From an uncultured Pelagibacteraceae bacterium (lineage in GTDB: Bacteria; Pseudomonadota; Alphaproteobacteria; Pelagibacterales; Pelagibacteraceae), in assembly GCA_902566365.1 (NCBI GenBank), contig CACFIH010000002.1, forward strand, positions 94,155-158,154: 64,000 nucleotides of DNA. Direction: 5' to 3'. Both the position numbers and the translations under genes were made by a program. The notes below the pieces were generated by a model. The model had not been told where the DNA came from, searched no databases, and saw only the letters and a program-made list of their open reading frames with translations. This document shows positions 1 to 13,924 of this stretch, piece by piece. Positions within the stretch are counted from its first letter, which is position 1; each line of letters starts with the position of its first letter.

Positions 1-397
1 AACATATTCTTGGAACTTTATATTTATCAGCTTGTCTCCATACAGTTTCTGATTGTGGTTCTACACCTGCAACTCCATCAAACACGGCTACAGCTCCATC
101 TAAAACTTTTAAAGATCTTTCGACTTCAATTGTAAAATCAACATGGCCTGGTGTATCAATAATATTAATTCTATGGTCTTGCCAAAAACATGTAGTAGCA
201 GCAGATGTAATTGTTATTCCTCTTTCTTGTTCTTGTTCCATCCAGTCCATAGTCGCAGCACCGTCATGGACTTCTCCAATCTTATGACTTTTACCAGTAT
301 AGTATAAAATTCTTTCAGTAGTTGTTGTTTTACCAGCATCTATATGTGCCATAATACCAATGTTTCTATATTTATCTAAAGTATGTGTTCTAGACAT
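1..397 (-). CDS. fusA: Elongation factor G, N-terminal part (runs off window start)
   Basis: Minus-strand reading from ATG at 397 gives [35 protein letters not shown]..., the G1 motif and N-terminus of EF-G; no stop before position 1. Confidence 0.96.
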   Translation of the reverse strand, partial: MSRTHTLDKYRNIGIMAHIDAGKTTTTERILYYTGKSHKIGEVHDGAATMDWMEQEQERGITITSAATTCFWQDHRINIIDTPGHVDFTIEVERSLKVLDGAVAVFDGVAGVEPQSETVWRQADKYKVPRIC

Positions 398-402
398 AGT
401 CT

Positions 403-873
403 TTACCACCTAAAATGTGCAAAAGCTTTATTAGACTCTGCCATTTTATGCACATCCTCTCTTTTTTTAACTGCAGCACCTTTTTTTTCGTATGCATCAT
501 AAAGTTCATTAAAAATTCTATCAGACATATTTTTATCTTTTCTTTTTCTAGCAGAGTCAACTAACCATCTTATTGCTAATGCTTGAGCTCTTTTACTTTT
601 GACTTCGACTGGTACTTGATAGGTCGCACCTCCAACTCTTCTAGATCTAACCTCAACAGTTGGTTTAATATTATTTATAGCCTCATTAAAAATATTTATT
701 GGTTCTTCTTTAGATTTAGTTTTTATTTTATTGATAGCATCGTACACAATCTTTTCAGCTATACCTTTTTTACCATCATACATAATTGAATTAATTAATT
801 TGGGAATAATTGTAGATTTGAATTTTGCATCTGGAATTATATTCTTTTTTGGTTGAGTTTTTTTTCTAGACAT
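403..873 (-). CDS. rpsG: 30S ribosomal protein S7
   Basis: [18 protein letters not shown]...; the ORF track start (930) is upstream of the likely true ATG at 873. Confidence 0.96.
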   Translation of the reverse strand: MSRKKTQPKKNIIPDAKFKSTIIPKLINSIMYDGKKGIAEKIVYDAINKIKTKSKEEPINIFNEAINNIKPTVEVRSRRVGGATYQVPVEVKSKRAQALAIRWLVDSARKRKDKNMSDRIFNELYDAYEKKGAAVKKREDVHKMAESNKAFAHFRW

Positions 874-874
874 A

Positions 875-1246
875 TTACTTACCTTTTTTTGTACCGTATA
901 AAGATCTTCTTTGTTTCCTATTAGCAACACCTTGCGTATCTAAATTACCTCTTAATATATGATATCTAACTCCTGGTAGATCTTTAACTCTACCGCCTCT
1001 AATCAAAACTACTGAATGTTCCTGTAAATTATGACCTTCACCTGGAATATAAGCTGTAACTTCATATCCATTTGACAATCTAACCCTAGCAACTTTTCTA
1101 AGTGCTGAGTTAGGTTTTTTTGGTGTTGTTGTATATACTTTTACACAAACACCTCGTTTTAAAGGTTGTTTTTCAAGTGCAGGAACTTTATTTCTTGCAA
1201 GTGGTTTAGTTCTTTTTTTTCTTAACAACTGATTAATAGTTGGCAT
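875..1246 (-). CDS. rpsL: 30S ribosomal protein S12
   Basis: [15 protein letters not shown]...[14 protein letters not shown]... Confidence 0.98.
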   Translation of the reverse strand: MPTINQLLRKKRTKPLARNKVPALEKQPLKRGVCVKVYTTTPKKPNSALRKVARVRLSNGYEVTAYIPGEGHNLQEHSVVLIRGGRVKDLPGVRYHILRGNLDTQGVANRKQRRSLYGTKKGK

Positions 1247-1355
1247 AAAATTTTAATTAATTAATTTAATATTTTTGAATGAAATAACTGACAGGTTATT
1301 CATGGCAGCGTTTAGTACATCTAAATGGTACTACATTCCAACCAAAAATATCGCC

Positions 1356-1383
1356 AAAATACTAATTAATTAGATTTTGTCAA
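1356..1383 (-). promoter_or_regulatory. Candidate sigma70-type promoter for the rpsL-rpsG-fusA operon
   Basis: Minus strand reads TTGACA - 16 bp - TATTTT in the rpoC/rpsL intergenic region. Confidence 0.5.
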
Positions 1384-1412
1384 ATCAAAACTATGTTTTT
1401 AATGAATTTTTT

Positions 1413-4400
1413 CTATTGATTTGCTTGAGTTTCGGAAGCCTCGATTTTTTCCTGTTCAGATAAGAACTCGTTATCATCTTCAAGGGCTTTTTTATTCCAT
1501 TTATTCTTAATGTTACCAGTGCCAGCTGGAACCAATCTACCAACTATTACATTTTCCTTAAGCCCATTCAAAGGGTCAATTTTGCCTTTTATCGCTGCAT
1601 CAGTTAGGACTCTTGTTGTTTCTTGGAATGAAGCTGCAGATATAAATGACTCGGTTTGGAGTGAAGCTTTAGTTATACCCATTAAAACTCTTTCTCCTAC
1701 TGCTGTTTTTTTACCTTCTGATTTTAATTTTTCATTCATATTTTCAAATTTTATCCTATCAACGATCTCACCTGGTAAATAAGACGAGTCACCTGGTGAT
1801 TTAACCTCAACTTTTTTTAACATTTGCCTTAAAATAGTTTCAATATGTTTATCATTAATTATTACTCCTTGTAATCTGTAAACCTCTTGAACTTGATTTA
1901 CAAAATATTCTGTTAAATCTTTTATGCCTTTAATTCTTAAAATATCATGTGGTAAAGGTACTCCGTCTAGTAAATGTTCACCTTTTTGAATTTTTTCACC
2001 TTGATTAAAGTTTATATGCTTACCTTTTGGTATTAGATAGTTAGAAGGCTCAGATCCATCCTCTGGCACAATTGAAACTCTTTGTTTACCTCTAACTTCT
2101 TTTCCAAAAACAACTTGTCCATCATTTTCTGCAATAATTGCACTGTCTTTTGCTTTTCTCGCCTCAAATAATTCAGCAACTCTTGGGAGACCCCCAGTTA
2201 TATCTTTAGTTTTAGTTGTTTCTTTTGGTAATCTTGCAATTACATCACCTGCAGAAACTTTTTGACCGTCTTTTACAGATAAAATGGAATCTGGTACTAA
2301 ATAATATCTTGCCTCATTGTCATCTGCTTTTTTAATTACGTTACCTTTTTCATCTCTCAAAGTAATTCTTGGTTTTAAATCTGTGCTTTTAGATTGAGAT
2401 CTCCAATCAACAACAGATTTTGATGAAATACCAGTAGCATCGTCAGTTGTTTCTTGAATTGATACACCGTCAATCAAATCAACATAGCTTGCTATACCAC
2501 TTTTCTCTGCAATAACAGGTGTTGTGTATGGATCCCACTCACAAATTTTTGTATTTGCTTTAACTTTGTCTCCATTTTTAAAAAATAATTTTGAACCATA
2601 TGCAACTTTATAAATCGCAGTTTGAACACCATTATCATCTTCAATAGATAATTGAGTATTTCTTCCCATAACAATTAGATTCTTTTTTGAATCTTCCAAA
2701 ATATTTGAATTAATAATTTTTAAAATCCCATCTGTTTTGGTTACTATTTGAGAATCTTGTTTTACTGAAGCTGTCCCACCTACGTGAAATGTTCTCATTG
2801 TTAATTGCGTACCTGGTTCACCGATTGATTGAGCAGATATCATACCAATTGCTTCACCAACATGAACCATTTTACCTCTTGATAAATCTCTACCATAAGA
2901 GATTGCACAAACACCCTCTTTTGAACCACATGTCATGACTGAATAAACTTTTATTGACTTAATGCCAGCAGCGTCAATTAAATCACATGCAGCCTCATCA
3001 ATCATGGATGATTTTTTAATTATAATTTCTCCGGTTAAAGGATGTTTAACATCATCAAATGCTATTCTTCCAAGCGCTCTCTCAGATATACTTACAACAA
3101 CATTACCACCTTCCAAGATTTCAGAAAGTTCTATAAAACCAGGTTTTTTACAATCACACTCTTTTTTAGTTATTGTTAAATCTTGTGCCACATCACACAA
3201 TCTTCTTGTTAGGTAACCAGAACTTGCAGTTTTAAGTGCAGTATCAGCCAAACCTTTTCTTGCACCATGGGTAGAATTGAAATATTCAAGAGCTGTTAAA
3301 CCCTCCTTAAAATTAGATGTGATTGGACTTTCAATAATCTCTCCTGATGGTTTTGCTATTAAACCTCTCATGCCAGCAAGTTGTTTCATTTGAGCTGCAG
3401 ATCCTCTAGCACCACTATCAGCCATCATAAATACTGAATTAATTTTAAGTCCTTTTGATGTTTTTTCTGTTGCTGAAATACCTTTCATCATCTCACCAGC
3501 AACTTTATCTGTGCATTTAGACCATGCATCAACTACTTTGTTATATTTTTCTCCCCTTGTAATCAAACCTTCGGAATATTGTGTTTCATAATCAGCAATC
3601 AATTTTTTTGTATCTTCTATTAACTGAGTTTTATTTGCAGGTATTACTAAATCATCTTTACCAAATGAAATTCCTGCTTTAAAGGCATGTTTAAATCCTA
3701 AATCTTTTAATTTATCACAAAAAATAACGGTAGTTTTTTGACCACAAAATCTAAATACGATATCAATTATTTCTGAAACAATTTTTTTAGGTAGCAATCT
3801 ATCAACTAAAGAAAATTTTATATTTGAATTTTTAGGAAGTAAATTAGCTAGCAGGAATCTACCAGCTGTAGAAGTATATTTTTCAAATTTCTTATTACCT
3901 TTTTCATCTTTTGTTTCAAATCTTGAAATAATTGTACTATGAACCTTAATCTGGCCAGAAGATAACGCAAATTCAATTTGGTCCGCATTTAAAAAATATC
4001 CAGATGGTTTTTCAGTCAGAGGCTCTTGAGATAAATAGTAAATACCTAAAATCATGTCTTGACTTGGAACAATAATAGGTTTTCCATTTGAAGGTGATAA
4101 GATATTATTTGTAGATAACATTAATATTCTTGCTTCAAGTTGAGCCTCAAGGCTCAATGGAACATGAACAGCCATTTGATCACCGTCAAAGTCAGCGTTA
4201 AAAGCTGCACAAGTTAATGGATGAAGTTCTATAGCGTCTCCTTCTATCAATTTAGGTTCGAATGCTTGAACACCAAGCCTGTGAAGTGTTGGGGCTCTGT
4301 TTAATAATACAGGATGTTCTCTTACAATTAGCTCCAATGCATCCCATACTGCATTGGTTTCTTTTTCAACTAATTTTTTTGCCTGCTTAATAGTTGATGC

Positions 4401-5582
4401 TAAACCTAATTTATTTAATCTTGCATATAGAAAAGGTTTAAATAACTCTAATGCCATTTTTTTAGGCAAACCACATTCGTGAAGTTTTAAATCTGGACCT
4501 ACTACAATTACTGATCTTCCAGAATAGTCAACTCTTTTACCTAATAGGTTCTGTCTAAATCTACCTTGTTTTCCTTTGAGCATCTCAGCTAAAGATTTTA
4601 ATGGCCTTTTTCCTGTTCCTGTAATAACTCTTCCTCTTCTACCATTGTCAAATAATGCATCAACTGACTCTTGAAGCATTCGTTTTTCATTTCTAACAAT
4701 TATGTCTGGTGCTTTCAGATCCATTAATCTTTTCAGACGATTATTTCTATTTATCACTCTTCTATACAAATCATTTAAGTCTGATGTAGCAAATCTTCCG
4801 CCATCTAATGGAACTAAAGGTCTCAATTCAGGTGGAATGACTGGTACCACAGTCATGATCATCCATTCGGGTTTTTGTCCTGTTTCAATAAAAGACTCTA
4901 TTAATTTTAACCTTTTTATAGCTCTTTCTTCATTAACTTTAGATTTTGTATCTTTAATATATTTAACAAGATTACTTTTTTCTAATTCTAAATCTAAATT
5001 TTTTAGCATCTCGAGAACAGCTTCTGCACCGATACCTGCTGTAAAAGCTTCCTCACCATACTCATCTTGATACTTAGCTAATTCTTCTTCATTTAATAAT
5101 TGATTTTTTTGTAGACCCGTTAAACCAGGTTCAATAACAATAAAATTTTCAAAATACAAAACCCTTTCAATCTCTTTTAGTTTCATATCTACAGCTAAGG
5201 CAATTCTGCTTGGTAGTGATTTCAAGAACCAAATATGTGCAACTGGTGTTGCCAAATTTATATGTCCCATTCGTTCTCTTCTTACATTTGATTTAGTAAC
5301 TTCAACACCACATTTTTCGCAAATAATTCCTCTAAATTTCATTCTTTTATATTTTCCGCACAAACACTCATAATCTTTGATTGGACCAAAGATTCTTGCA
5401 CAAAACAAACCATCTTTTTCAGGTCTAAAAGTTCTATAATTAATTGTTTCTGGTTTTTTAATTTCACCATAAGTCCATGATTTAATTTTTTCAGGGCTTG
5501 CAAGAGAAATTTTTATACTGTTAAAATTTTGAGCCTCTGAAATTTCTGAATTTTTAAATAAATCTGATAATTCTTTTTTCAT
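1413..5582 (-). CDS. rpoC: DNA-directed RNA polymerase beta' subunit
   Basis: Full-length 1389 aa, [16 protein letters not shown] motif. Confidence 0.99.
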   Translation of the reverse strand: MKKELSDLFKNSEISEAQNFNSIKISLASPEKIKSWTYGEIKKPETINYRTFRPEKDGLFCARIFGPIKDYECLCGKYKRMKFRGIICEKCGVEVTKSNVRRERMGHINLATPVAHIWFLKSLPSRIALAVDMKLKEIERVLYFENFIVIEPGLTGLQKNQLLNEEELAKYQDEYGEEAFTAGIGAEAVLEMLKNLDLELEKSNLVKYIKDTKSKVNEERAIKRLKLIESFIETGQKPEWMIMTVVPVIPPELRPLVPLDGGRFATSDLNDLYRRVINRNNRLKRLMDLKAPDIIVRNEKRMLQESVDALFDNGRRGRVITGTGKRPLKSLAEMLKGKQGRFRQNLLGKRVDYSGRSVIVVGPDLKLHECGLPKKMALELFKPFLYARLNKLGLASTIKQAKKLVEKETNAVWDALELIVREHPVLLNRAPTLHRLGVQAFEPKLIEGDAIELHPLTCAAFNADFDGDQMAVHVPLSLEAQLEARILMLSTNNILSPSNGKPIIVPSQDMILGIYYLSQEPLTEKPSGYFLNADQIEFALSSGQIKVHSTIISRFETKDEKGNKKFEKYTSTAGRFLLANLLPKNSNIKFSLVDRLLPKKIVSEIIDIVFRFCGQKTTVIFCDKLKDLGFKHAFKAGISFGKDDLVIPANKTQLIEDTKKLIADYETQYSEGLITRGEKYNKVVDAWSKCTDKVAGEMMKGISATEKTSKGLKINSVFMMADSGARGSAAQMKQLAGMRGLIAKPSGEIIESPITSNFKEGLTALEYFNSTHGARKGLADTALKTASSGYLTRRLCDVAQDLTITKKECDCKKPGFIELSEILEGGNVVVSISERALGRIAFDDVKHPLTGEIIIKKSSMIDEAACDLIDAAGIKSIKVYSVMTCGSKEGVCAISYGRDLSRGKMVHVGEAIGMISAQSIGEPGTQLTMRTFHVGGTASVKQDSQIVTKTDGILKIINSNILEDSKKNLIVMGRNTQLSIEDDNGVQTAIYKVAYGSKLFFKNGDKVKANTKICEWDPYTTPVIAEKSGIASYVDLIDGVSIQETTDDATGISSKSVVDWRSQSKSTDLKPRITLRDEKGNVIKKADDNEARYYLVPDSILSVKDGQKVSAGDVIARLPKETTKTKDITGGLPRVAELFEARKAKDSAIIAENDGQVVFGKEVRGKQRVSIVPEDGSEPSNYLIPKGKHINFNQGEKIQKGEHLLDGVPLPHDILRIKGIKDLTEYFVNQVQEVYRLQGVIINDKHIETILRQMLKKVEVKSPGDSSYLPGEIVDRIKFENMNEKLKSEGKKTAVGERVLMGITKASLQTESFISAASFQETTRVLTDAAIKGKIDPLNGLKENVIVGRLVPAGTGNIKNKWNKKALEDDNEFLSEQEKIEASETQANQ

Positions 5583-5584
5583 AA

Positions 5585-8500
5585 TTAATTTAGTTCTACA
5601 TTTAAAGCTAATGATTTTATTTCTTTGACTAAAACATTAAAGGACTCAGGAATACCTGACTCAAAGTTCTCTTCACCTTTAACGATAGTTTCATAAACTT
5701 TCACACGACCAGCAACATCGTCTGACTTTACAGTTAAGATTTCTTGCAATGTGTAAGAAGCTCCATATGCTTCTAAAGCCCAAACTTCCATTTCACCAAA
5801 TCTTTGTCCTCCTAATTGAGCTTTTCCACCTAAAGGTTGTTGAGTTACTAAACTATAAGGACCTGTAGACCTAGCATGAATTTTATCTTCAACTAAGTGA
5901 TGAAGTTTTAACATATAAATTATTCCAACAGTAACTGGTCTATCAAATCTTTCACCAGTTCTACCATCCCATAAATAAGTTTGGCCTGAAGCTGGTAATT
6001 TAGCTAATTCCAACATTTCGGTAACATTTTTTTCTTTTGCTCCATCAAAAACTGGTGTTGATATTGCTATTCCATTTTGGAGATTTTCACAAAGATCCTT
6101 AAATTCACTTTTGCTTAATTTATCAACTTTATCCTCGAAAATTTCTTTTCCATAAACTGATTTTAAAAAACTTTGAATCTTTTCAGTTTTTTCCATTTTT
6201 TTATTATTTTCATTTACTAATTTTTTTATCTCTTGACCAAACTCTTTACACGCCCAACCTAAATGAGTTTCTAAAATTTGACCAACATTCATTCTACTTG
6301 GTACTCCTAAAGGGTTTAAAACAATATCTACTGCCCGACCATCTTCTCTATAAGGCATATCCTCAACTGGAACAATTTTACTGACTACACCTTTATTTCC
6401 ATGACGACCTGACATTTTATCTCCAGGTCTCAATCTTCTTTTAATAGCAACAAATACTTTGACCATTTTCATAACACTAGGTAACAAATCATCACCACTT
6501 CTTATTTTAAGAACTTTGTCCTCAAATCTTTCGGTAATATCCTGTTTAGCTTTATTAAATTGGTCTTTAAGTTGAGCTAAAGCTACTTCATCTTTTGAAT
6601 TATTTGTTACCATTTTAAATACATCATTAATGTTTAACTGATTTATTTGGTCAAAATCTAATTTAACACCAACCTCTAAATTCTTAATTTTTTTACTTAA
6701 AGATGATCCTGACAAAATTTGTGAAACTCGTTGTTTAATACTTCTTTCTAAAATTTCCTCTTCAACAATTTTATCTTGTTGTACTTGTTCTATTTCAGCT
6801 CTTTCTATAGTAATAGATCTTTCGTCTTTCTCAATTCCATGTCTATTGAAAACTCTTACATCAACTACAGTTCCACTACTACCTCTTGACATTCTTAGTG
6901 ATGTATCAGTTACATCAATAGCTTTCTCCCCAAATATAGACCTTAAAAGTTTTTCCTCTGGCCCTGATGCTGAGTCACCTTTCGGTGTAACTTTACCAAC
7001 TAAAATATCTCCCGCGTTTACCTCAGCACCAATGTAAACTACTCCTGACTCATCTAAATTTTTTAGAGCCTCTTCATTAACATTAGGAATATCTCTTGTA
7101 ATTTCTTCTTCACCAAGCTTTGTATCTCTTGCCATAATTTCATACTCAACTATATGAACTGATGTAAAAACATCATCCGTCACACATCTTTCAGAAATTA
7201 ATATTGAATCCTCAAAATTATAGCCTTGCCATGGCATAAAAGCTACAGTTACATTTTTTCCCAAAGCCAGTTCTCCAAGTTTTGTCGAAGGACCATCGGC
7301 AATTATGTCTCCAGATTTTACTTTATCACCAACTCTAACTAATGGTCGTTGGTTTATGCAAGTATTTTGGTTAGATCTTTTAAACTTTTGTAAATTATAT
7401 ATATCTACACCTGATTTTGAAAGATCAATATCTTCTGTTACTTTTATAACTATTCTTTTACCGTCAATTCTATCAACAATACCGTCTCTTTTAGCAACAA
7501 TGGTCACACCTGAGTCTAGTGCAACATCACTTTCAATTCCTGTACCAACTAGAGGTGCTTCAGGTTTTAATAAAGGAACTGCTTGTCTCATCATGTTTGA
7601 TCCCATTAAAGCCCTATTAGCATCATCATTTTCTAGGAAGGGAATTAATGAAGCAGCTACTGAAACTAATTGTTTGGGTGAAACGTCTATATAATCTATT
7701 GTTTCTGGCTTAGATAATAGAAAATTTAAATTTTGTCTGCATGAAACTAATTCCTCAATAATTTTTCCATTTTTGTCTATTTTTGTATTCGCTTGAGCAA
7801 TAGTAAACTTTGTTTCCTCCATTGCTGACAAATACTCAACATTATCCTGTACAACACCATTTTTCACTCTTTTATAAGGACTTTCTATGAAACCATATTT
7901 GTTAATTTTAGCATAAGTAGATAAACTATTTATCAAACCAATATTAGGTCCTTCCGGAGTTTCTATTGGACAAATTCTACCATAGTGAGTTGGATGAACA
8001 TCTCTTACTTCAAAACCAGCTCTTTCTCTTGTTAATCCGCCGGGGCCAAGTGCAGAAACTCTTCTTTTGTGTGTAATTTCTGAAAGTGGATTTGTTTGAT
8101 CCATAAATTGAGATAACTGGGAACTTGCAAAAAAATCTTTAAGTGAAATTGTTAAGGGTTTGGCATTTATTAAATCTTGGGGCATTGCAGACTCTACATC
8201 TAGAGTTGTCATTTTTTCTTTTATAGCTCTTTCCATTCTGTAAACACCTATACGAGCTTGATTTTCTACTAATTCACCAACTGATCTTACCCTTCTGTTT
8301 CCTAAATGATCTATATCGTCAACTTCATCCTTTCCGTCTCTCAAATCAAGCATTTTATGAATTATCGCAATAATATCGTCATTTCTTAGTATTGTAATTT
8401 TATCTGAGCACTCAAGGTTTAGTCTTGAGTTCATTTTAACTCTTCCAACATCAGACAAATCATACCTGTCAGAACTAAAAAATAAATTATTAAAAATTTG

Positions 8501-9673
8501 TGAAGCTATTTCAATTGTTGGTGGTTCACCAGGTCTAAGCATTTTATAAATTTCTGTAATCGCTTCATCCTTAGTATTGTTTTTGTCATTTAGAATTGTT
8601 GTTAGTAAATATGGTCCTTTATTAATAGAGTTTGTAATTGATATGTCCAATGAGTAAATTTTTGACTCTATAATTTTGTCAATTATTGTCTCATTAAGTT
8701 CAGTACCTATTTTGAAAGTTTCATTTTCCTCACTACCTATTTTAATATCTGAGTGTAAAAATTTGCCATATAAAGATTCTTTAGATACAAATATATCCCT
8801 CAAACCATCATTTGATAATTTCTTTGCACTTAGATAGTTTATTTTTTCTCCAGCTTTAATTATTACTTTGCCTGTTTTTGCATCTATTACTTCTTCAGAA
8901 AAGTTTTTTGATTTGTAACTTTCAGGATTAAACTTTGTTTTCCATTTCTCTGTTTTTGTATCAAATACGTAATTTTCTTTTTCATAAAATTCATTTACTA
9001 TTTCGGATTTAGAATAGCCAAGAGCGAGTAATAAAGTTGTTGCTAATATTTTCTTTTTTCTATCAATCTTAAAATACAAGAAATCTTTAACATCATATTC
9101 AAAGTCTAACCATGAACCTCTATTTGGAATTACTCTACAATTAAATAGTAATTTTCCACTTGCATGAGTTTTTCCTTTGTCATGATCAAAAAAAACTCCT
9201 GGACTTCTATGCATTTGATTAACAACTACTCTTTGAACCCCATTCGTTATAAAAGTTCCACTGTTTGTCATCATTGGCACTTCACCCATATAAACTTCTT
9301 GTTCTTTAGCTGATAATATGTCTTTAGTATTATTTTCTTGATCTATTTCATAGACGACTAACCTCAAGGTACATTTTAGTGCTGAGGAATAAGTTAGGCC
9401 TCTTGCAATACATTCCTCAACATCAAATTTTGGTTTTTCGAGTCTATAAGAAACATATTCTAAAGTTGCCTTATCATTCAGATCCTCAATTGGAAAAATA
9501 CTTTTGAATACTCTATCGAAACCTTTTGTAAGTTCACCTGCATCAGGATTATAATGGGTTAATTCATCATATGAATTTTTTTGAACTTCAATTAAGTTTG
9601 GTATTGACAGGCTTTCTTTAAGTTTACCAAAACTTTTTCTAATATTCTTTTTTTCTGTAAAAGATAGTTGCAT
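5585..9673 (-). CDS. rpoB: DNA-directed RNA polymerase beta subunit
   Basis: 1362 aa, canonical RpoB motifs ([15 protein letters not shown]). Confidence 0.99.
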   Translation of the reverse strand: MQLSFTEKKNIRKSFGKLKESLSIPNLIEVQKNSYDELTHYNPDAGELTKGFDRVFKSIFPIEDLNDKATLEYVSYRLEKPKFDVEECIARGLTYSSALKCTLRLVVYEIDQENNTKDILSAKEQEVYMGEVPMMTNSGTFITNGVQRVVVNQMHRSPGVFFDHDKGKTHASGKLLFNCRVIPNRGSWLDFEYDVKDFLYFKIDRKKKILATTLLLALGYSKSEIVNEFYEKENYVFDTKTEKWKTKFNPESYKSKNFSEEVIDAKTGKVIIKAGEKINYLSAKKLSNDGLRDIFVSKESLYGKFLHSDIKIGSEENETFKIGTELNETIIDKIIESKIYSLDISITNSINKGPYLLTTILNDKNNTKDEAITEIYKMLRPGEPPTIEIASQIFNNLFFSSDRYDLSDVGRVKMNSRLNLECSDKITILRNDDIIAIIHKMLDLRDGKDEVDDIDHLGNRRVRSVGELVENQARIGVYRMERAIKEKMTTLDVESAMPQDLINAKPLTISLKDFFASSQLSQFMDQTNPLSEITHKRRVSALGPGGLTRERAGFEVRDVHPTHYGRICPIETPEGPNIGLINSLSTYAKINKYGFIESPYKRVKNGVVQDNVEYLSAMEETKFTIAQANTKIDKNGKIIEELVSCRQNLNFLLSKPETIDYIDVSPKQLVSVAASLIPFLENDDANRALMGSNMMRQAVPLLKPEAPLVGTGIESDVALDSGVTIVAKRDGIVDRIDGKRIVIKVTEDIDLSKSGVDIYNLQKFKRSNQNTCINQRPLVRVGDKVKSGDIIADGPSTKLGELALGKNVTVAFMPWQGYNFEDSILISERCVTDDVFTSVHIVEYEIMARDTKLGEEEITRDIPNVNEEALKNLDESGVVYIGAEVNAGDILVGKVTPKGDSASGPEEKLLRSIFGEKAIDVTDTSLRMSRGSSGTVVDVRVFNRHGIEKDERSITIERAEIEQVQQDKIVEEEILERSIKQRVSQILSGSSLSKKIKNLEVGVKLDFDQINQLNINDVFKMVTNNSKDEVALAQLKDQFNKAKQDITERFEDKVLKIRSGDDLLPSVMKMVKVFVAIKRRLRPGDKMSGRHGNKGVVSKIVPVEDMPYREDGRAVDIVLNPLGVPSRMNVGQILETHLGWACKEFGQEIKKLVNENNKKMEKTEKIQSFLKSVYGKEIFEDKVDKLSKSEFKDLCENLQNGIAISTPVFDGAKEKNVTEMLELAKLPASGQTYLWDGRTGERFDRPVTVGIIYMLKLHHLVEDKIHARSTGPYSLVTQQPLGGKAQLGGQRFGEMEVWALEAYGASYTLQEILTVKSDDVAGRVKVYETIVKGEENFESGIPESFNVLVKEIKSLALNVELN

Positions 9674-9728
9674 CTATAGTCTAATACTGATTAGAACGTT
9701 AACCAGTACTAAAAAAAATCCTTTTAAA

Positions 9729-10094
9729 TTATTTAAGTTCTACTTTTGCGCCTGCAGCTTCTAACTTCGCCTTGATTTCTTCAGCTTCTTTTTTTGGAAC
9801 ACCAGTTTTAACTTCTTTTGGTGCACCCTCTACAAGGTCTTTTGCTTCTTTCAAGCCAAGTGATGTTGCTGCTCTAACTTCCTTAATGACATTGATTTTT
9901 TTGTCACCTGCAGAAACTAACATGATTGTAAAATCATCTTTATCTTCTGCTGCTGCCGCACCGCCAGCTGCTGCTGGTGCTGCTGCTGCCATTGGAGTTA
10001 CACCCCACTTTTCCTCTAATTGTTTTGAAAGCTCAGCAGCTTCAGCAACTGTCAAGCTTGATAAATCCTCTATAATTTTATTTAGGTCTGGCAT
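9729..10094 (-). CDS. rplL: 50S ribosomal protein L7/L12
   Basis: Ala-rich hinge and conserved C-terminal domain. Confidence 0.98.
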   Translation of the reverse strand: MPDLNKIIEDLSSLTVAEAAELSKQLEEKWGVTPMAAAAPAAAGGAAAAEDKDDFTIMLVSAGDKKINVIKEVRAATSLGLKEAKDLVEGAPKEVKTGVPKKEAEEIKAKLEAAGAKVELK

Positions 10095-10099
10095 ATAAT

Positions 10100-10621
10100 C
10101 TACTCTTTAGGTTTAGTTTCAGAAATTTCTGGGGGTAAACTACTCATTTTTTCCGATCGTGCAAGTAAAATACTTATTAATTTTGAAGCAGATGCGTTCA
10201 AAATACCCACAATATTGGCTCTTGCCTCATCTAAAGTAGGTAAATTTGCTACATTCATTACCCCAGCTTGATCAAGAACCTCATTATTCATCATTCCACC
10301 GATTAATTTAAGATTCACGTTATCTTTTGCAAATTTTGACAAAATTCTTGCTGACATTATTGCATCTTCCCCAAAAGCGACAGCTGTTGGACCAGTGAAT
10401 AAATTTGATAAATCTTTACACTTTGTTTTTTCTAAAGCTAATTTTGTAATTCTATTTTTGGTAATTTTAAAAATTATTCCCTTTTCTCTCATTTTAGATC
10501 TTAATTCATCCAGTTGTGCCATTGTTAAACCCTGATAATGAGTAACCATTATAGCCTTACTGTTTTCAAACTGTGTTGTCATTTCAGTAATATAATTTTT
10601 CTTTTGTTCTTTATTCATCAT
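10100..10621 (-). CDS. rplJ: 50S ribosomal protein L10
   Basis: L10 sequence; position between L7/L12 and L1. Confidence 0.96.
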   Translation of the reverse strand: MMNKEQKKNYITEMTTQFENSKAIMVTHYQGLTMAQLDELRSKMREKGIIFKITKNRITKLALEKTKCKDLSNLFTGPTAVAFGEDAIMSARILSKFAKDNVNLKLIGGMMNNEVLDQAGVMNVANLPTLDEARANIVGILNASASKLISILLARSEKMSSLPPEISETKPKE

Positions 10622-10626
10622 AATAT

Positions 10627-11316
10627 TTATATATTTTTACCAAGTTTAAGTTTGTAAGAAACTCCCATTGTTGATGTGATAAAAGCTGATTTAATTAAAT
10701 CACCTTTCACAGTATAGTTTGATTTTTCTTTTTCTAATGTATCTATTATTGCGTTATAATTTTGTAATAATTTGTCATCACTAAATGATTTTTTTCCTAT
10801 ACTAACACCAATATTACCATCTTTATCATTTCGAATTTCAACTTGACCAGACTTAGCATCAGATATAGCGGTCTTTAAATCTTCTGTAACAGAACCTAAT
10901 TTCGGATTTGGCATCAAACCTTTTGGACCAAGTATCTTGCCTAACTTGGATAGTTTAATCATCATTGATGGTGTGCAAATTAACTTTTCAAAATTCATTT
11001 CTCCACTTTTAATTTTTTCTATAAAATCATCTCCACCAACAATATCTGCTCCAGCAGATTTTGCTTCTGCTGTCTTTGTTTCTTCACAAACGACAGCAAC
11101 TTTTATTTTTTTTCCTGTTCCGCCTGGAAGATTTACAACTGTTCTAATGTTTAACTCACTTTTCTTTTGTTTATTGTTTATTTGAAAACTTAAATCTAAA
11201 GACTCGTCAAATTTGGTCGTGCAATTCTTTTTAACTAAAGGCAAAAGTTTGTTAATTAATTCTGATGGTAATTCTTTAGTTTTTTCTGGAAGTTTTTTAA
11301 ATCTTTTTGATGTCAT
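10627..11316 (-). CDS. rplA: 50S ribosomal protein L1
   Basis: L1 sequence; likely ATG at 11316 (MTSKRFKKLPEK), track start is upstream and overlaps rplK. Confidence 0.94.
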   Translation of the reverse strand: MTSKRFKKLPEKTKELPSELINKLLPLVKKNCTTKFDESLDLSFQINNKQKKSELNIRTVVNLPGGTGKKIKVAVVCEETKTAEAKSAGADIVGGDDFIEKIKSGEMNFEKLICTPSMMIKLSKLGKILGPKGLMPNPKLGSVTEDLKTAISDAKSGQVEIRNDKDGNIGVSIGKKSFSDDKLLQNYNAIIDTLEKEKSNYTVKGDLIKSAFITSTMGVSYKLKLGKNI

Positions 11317-11317
11317 A

Positions 11318-11749
11318 CTAATCTTTAACCTCAATTCCCATCGATCTTGCAGAACCTGCAATAATTTTTACAGCTTGTTCTAGATCTAAAGCATTTAAAT
11401 CACTCATTTTTTGTTTTGCTATTTCCTCTGCTTGTTTTTTTGTAATTGACGCAACTATATTTCTTCCAGGCTCTTGTGAACCACTTTTCAATTTTGCTGC
11501 TTCTCTTATAAAAAACGATGCTGGCGGTGATTTAATTTTAAAATCAAATTTTTTATCTTTATAAACCGTTATCTCTACTGGAACTGGTTTTCCAGCTAGT
11601 GATTTTGTTTTATCATTAAAAGCTTTACAAAATTCCATAATATTTACACCACGTTGTCCTAATGCAGGGCCAACTGGAGGTGCTGGATTAGCTTGACCTC
11701 CTTTAATTTGTAACTTTATATAACCACTTATTTCTTTTTTTGCTGCCAT
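11318..11749 (-). CDS. rplK: 50S ribosomal protein L11
   Basis: [34 protein letters not shown]. Confidence 0.98.
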   Translation of the reverse strand: MAAKKEISGYIKLQIKGGQANPAPPVGPALGQRGVNIMEFCKAFNDKTKSLAGKPVPVEITVYKDKKFDFKIKSPPASFFIREAAKLKSGSQEPGRNIVASITKKQAEEIAKQKMSDLNALDLEQAVKIIAGSARSMGIEVKD

Positions 11750-12279
11750 TAACTTACCTTCTCAACTTGGTTGTATTCTAAATCTACAGGTGTAGGTCTA
11801 CCAAAAATAGAAACTGAAACTTTTAATCTAGATTTTTCCTCATCAATTTCTTCAACCATACCACTGAATGATGCAAAAGGACCATCCACAACCTGTATTT
11901 TTTCACCAACGCTGTACTCTATACCAGATTTTGGCTGAGCTACACCATCTTTTATTTGACCTAATATTTTCTCAATTTCTTTATCAGATACTGGAACAGG
12001 CATGCCTTTTGTCCCCAAAAAACCACTTACTCTTTTTATATTTTTTATCATATGATAAATGCTATTATCCATTTCACTTTTAATTAGGACGTATCCTGGA
12101 AAGTATTTTTTTTTTCTTTGAATTCTTTTTCCTCTTTTCACTTCAGTTACATCATGAGTAGGAACGATTATCTCCTCAAATTTATCTGCTATTTTAGCTT
12201 TATCTGCCTCTTCTTTGATTAATCCAGCTACTTTATTCTCAAAGCTTGAATGCGATTGAACAATATACCAATTTTTCAT
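11749..12279 (-). CDS. nusG: Transcription termination/antitermination protein NusG
   Basis: [18 protein letters not shown]..., KOW region [17 protein letters not shown]. Confidence 0.97.
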   Translation of the reverse strand: MKNWYIVQSHSSFENKVAGLIKEEADKAKIADKFEEIIVPTHDVTEVKRGKRIQRKKKYFPGYVLIKSEMDNSIYHMIKNIKRVSGFLGTKGMPVPVSDKEIEKILGQIKDGVAQPKSGIEYSVGEKIQVVDGPFASFSGMVEEIDEEKSRLKVSVSIFGRPTPVDLEYNQVEKVS

Positions 12280-12470
12280 TAGATACTCACTTTAAGTAAT
12301 ATTTCTAAAAAAAATTTAAAAACCTGATCTAACAAAAGAAAAAATAATGACATCACTAAGGCCATTAAAAATACCATCAATGCTCCTTGCAATGTTTCTT
12401 TACCAGTTGGCCAGGATACCTTGAAAGCCTCTTGCTTTACTTCCTGAATAAATTTAATCGGGTTTCTCAT
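12279..12470 (-). CDS. secE: Preprotein translocase subunit SecE
   Basis: Short single-TM protein FIQEVKQEAFKVSWPTGKE between nusG and tRNA-Trp. Confidence 0.94.
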   Translation of the reverse strand: MRNPIKFIQEVKQEAFKVSWPTGKETLQGALMVFLMALVMSLFFLLLDQVFKFFLEILLKVSI

Positions 12471-12491
12471 AATTTTTTATCCTAACCTAAT

Positions 12492-12567
12492 TGGCAGGAG
12501 CGGAGGGACTCGAACCCTCAGCCTCCGGTTTTGGAGACCGGCGCTCTACCAATTGAGCTACACTCCT
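12492..12567 (-). tRNA. tRNA-Trp (CCA)
   Basis: Minus strand AGGAGTGTAGCTCAATTGG...CTCCAAA...GGTTCGAGTCCCTCCGCTCCTGCCA; cloverleaf, encoded CCA. Confidence 0.97.
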
Positions 12568-12576
12568 ATATAGAGT

Positions 12577-13767
12577 TTACTCTATAATTTTAGTTACTAC
12601 TCCAGCTCCAACAGTTCTTCCACCTTCTCTAATCGCAAAGTTTAATTTTTCAGACATGGCGATTGGGGTGATTAATTTAACTGTAAATTTAGCATCATCA
12701 CCTGGCATAACCATTTCTGTACCTGCAGGTAACTCAACTTCACCAGTTACATCTGTTGTTCTAAAATAAAACTGTGGTCTATACTTTGTAAAAAATGGAG
12801 TGTGTCTTCCTCCCTCCTCTTTTTTAAGTACATAAGCTTGAGCTTCGAACTTAGTATGTGGAGTTACTGAACCTGATTTACACAGCACTTGACCTCTCTC
12901 AACATCTGTTCTCTCTACACCTCTAAGTAATACACCAATATTATCACCAGCTTCTCCTGAGTCTAAAAGTTTTCTAAACATTTCAACTCCAGTACAAACT
13001 GATTTCTTAGTTTCTCTAATTCCAACTATTTCAATTTCATCTCCAGTTTTAATTACCCCAGACTCTACTCTTCCTGTTACAACAGTACCTCTTCCAGAAA
13101 TTGAAAAAACGTCCTCAACAGGCATTAAGAAATCTTTATCTTTTGGCCTATCAGGTTGTGGAATAAACTCATCAACATTTTTCATTAATTGTAAAATTGA
13201 ATTTTTTCCTATTTCATCATCTCTGCCTTCAACTGCTGCAAGAGCTGAACCTTTGGCAATCGGAGTTTTGTCACCAGGAAATTTGTAAGAAGTTAATAAC
13301 TCTTTTATTTCCTCTTCAACAAGATCAATCATTTCTTTATCATCAACTTGATCTACTTTATTTAAGTAAACCACTATTGCAGGTACACCAACTTGTCTTG
13401 CAAGTAGGATGTGTTCTCTAGTTTGCGGCATTGGTCCATCAGCTGCATTCACAACTAATATTGCTCCATCCATTTGTGCAGCACCTGTAATCATATTCTT
13501 CACATAGTCAGCGTGTCCTGGACAATCTACGTGTGCATAGTGTCTTTTTTCAGTTTCATATTCAACATGCGCTGTAGAAATTGTAATTCCTCTCTCTTTT
13601 TCTTCTGGAGCTTTATCAATTTGGTCATACGCAATAGCTGTAGCGCCACCTGTCTCAGCTAAAACTTTTGTAATAGCTGCTGTTAAAGTTGTTTTACCGT
13701 GGTCGACATGGCCAATTGTACCAATGTTACAATGCGGTTTATTCCTTACAAATTTTTCTTTCGACAT
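12577..13767 (-). CDS. tuf: Elongation factor Tu
   Basis: 396 aa, [15 protein letters not shown]. Confidence 0.99.
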   Translation of the reverse strand: MSKEKFVRNKPHCNIGTIGHVDHGKTTLTAAITKVLAETGGATAIAYDQIDKAPEEKERGITISTAHVEYETEKRHYAHVDCPGHADYVKNMITGAAQMDGAILVVNAADGPMPQTREHILLARQVGVPAIVVYLNKVDQVDDKEMIDLVEEEIKELLTSYKFPGDKTPIAKGSALAAVEGRDDEIGKNSILQLMKNVDEFIPQPDRPKDKDFLMPVEDVFSISGRGTVVTGRVESGVIKTGDEIEIVGIRETKKSVCTGVEMFRKLLDSGEAGDNIGVLLRGVERTDVERGQVLCKSGSVTPHTKFEAQAYVLKKEEGGRHTPFFTKYRPQFYFRTTDVTGEVELPAGTEMVMPGDDAKFTVKLITPIAMSEKLNFAIREGGRTVGAGVVTKIIE

Positions 13768-13804
13768 TACTTTTACCTCAATTTAATTTTTAATTTCATT
13801 TTCT

Positions 13805-13878
13805 TGGAGCGGGTAAAGGGAATCGAACCCTTACATCCAGCTTGGAAGGCTAGCGTTCTACCATTGAACTACACCCGC
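13805..13878 (-). tRNA. tRNA-Gly (TCC)
   Basis: Minus strand GCGGGTGTAGTTCAATGGTAGAAC...CTTCCAA...TACCCGCTCCA. Confidence 0.96.
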
Positions 13879-13924
13879 ACAACCCCAAGAGTTACACTCC
13901 AGTATTATTTAAATATTTATTGAA

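Noticed and set aside
1510-9000. Plus-strand ORFs opposite rpoC/rpoB (e.g. 1510-1782, 4702-5070, 7305-7694)
   Set aside because: Antisense to well-conserved coding regions, no motifs; by-products of codon composition
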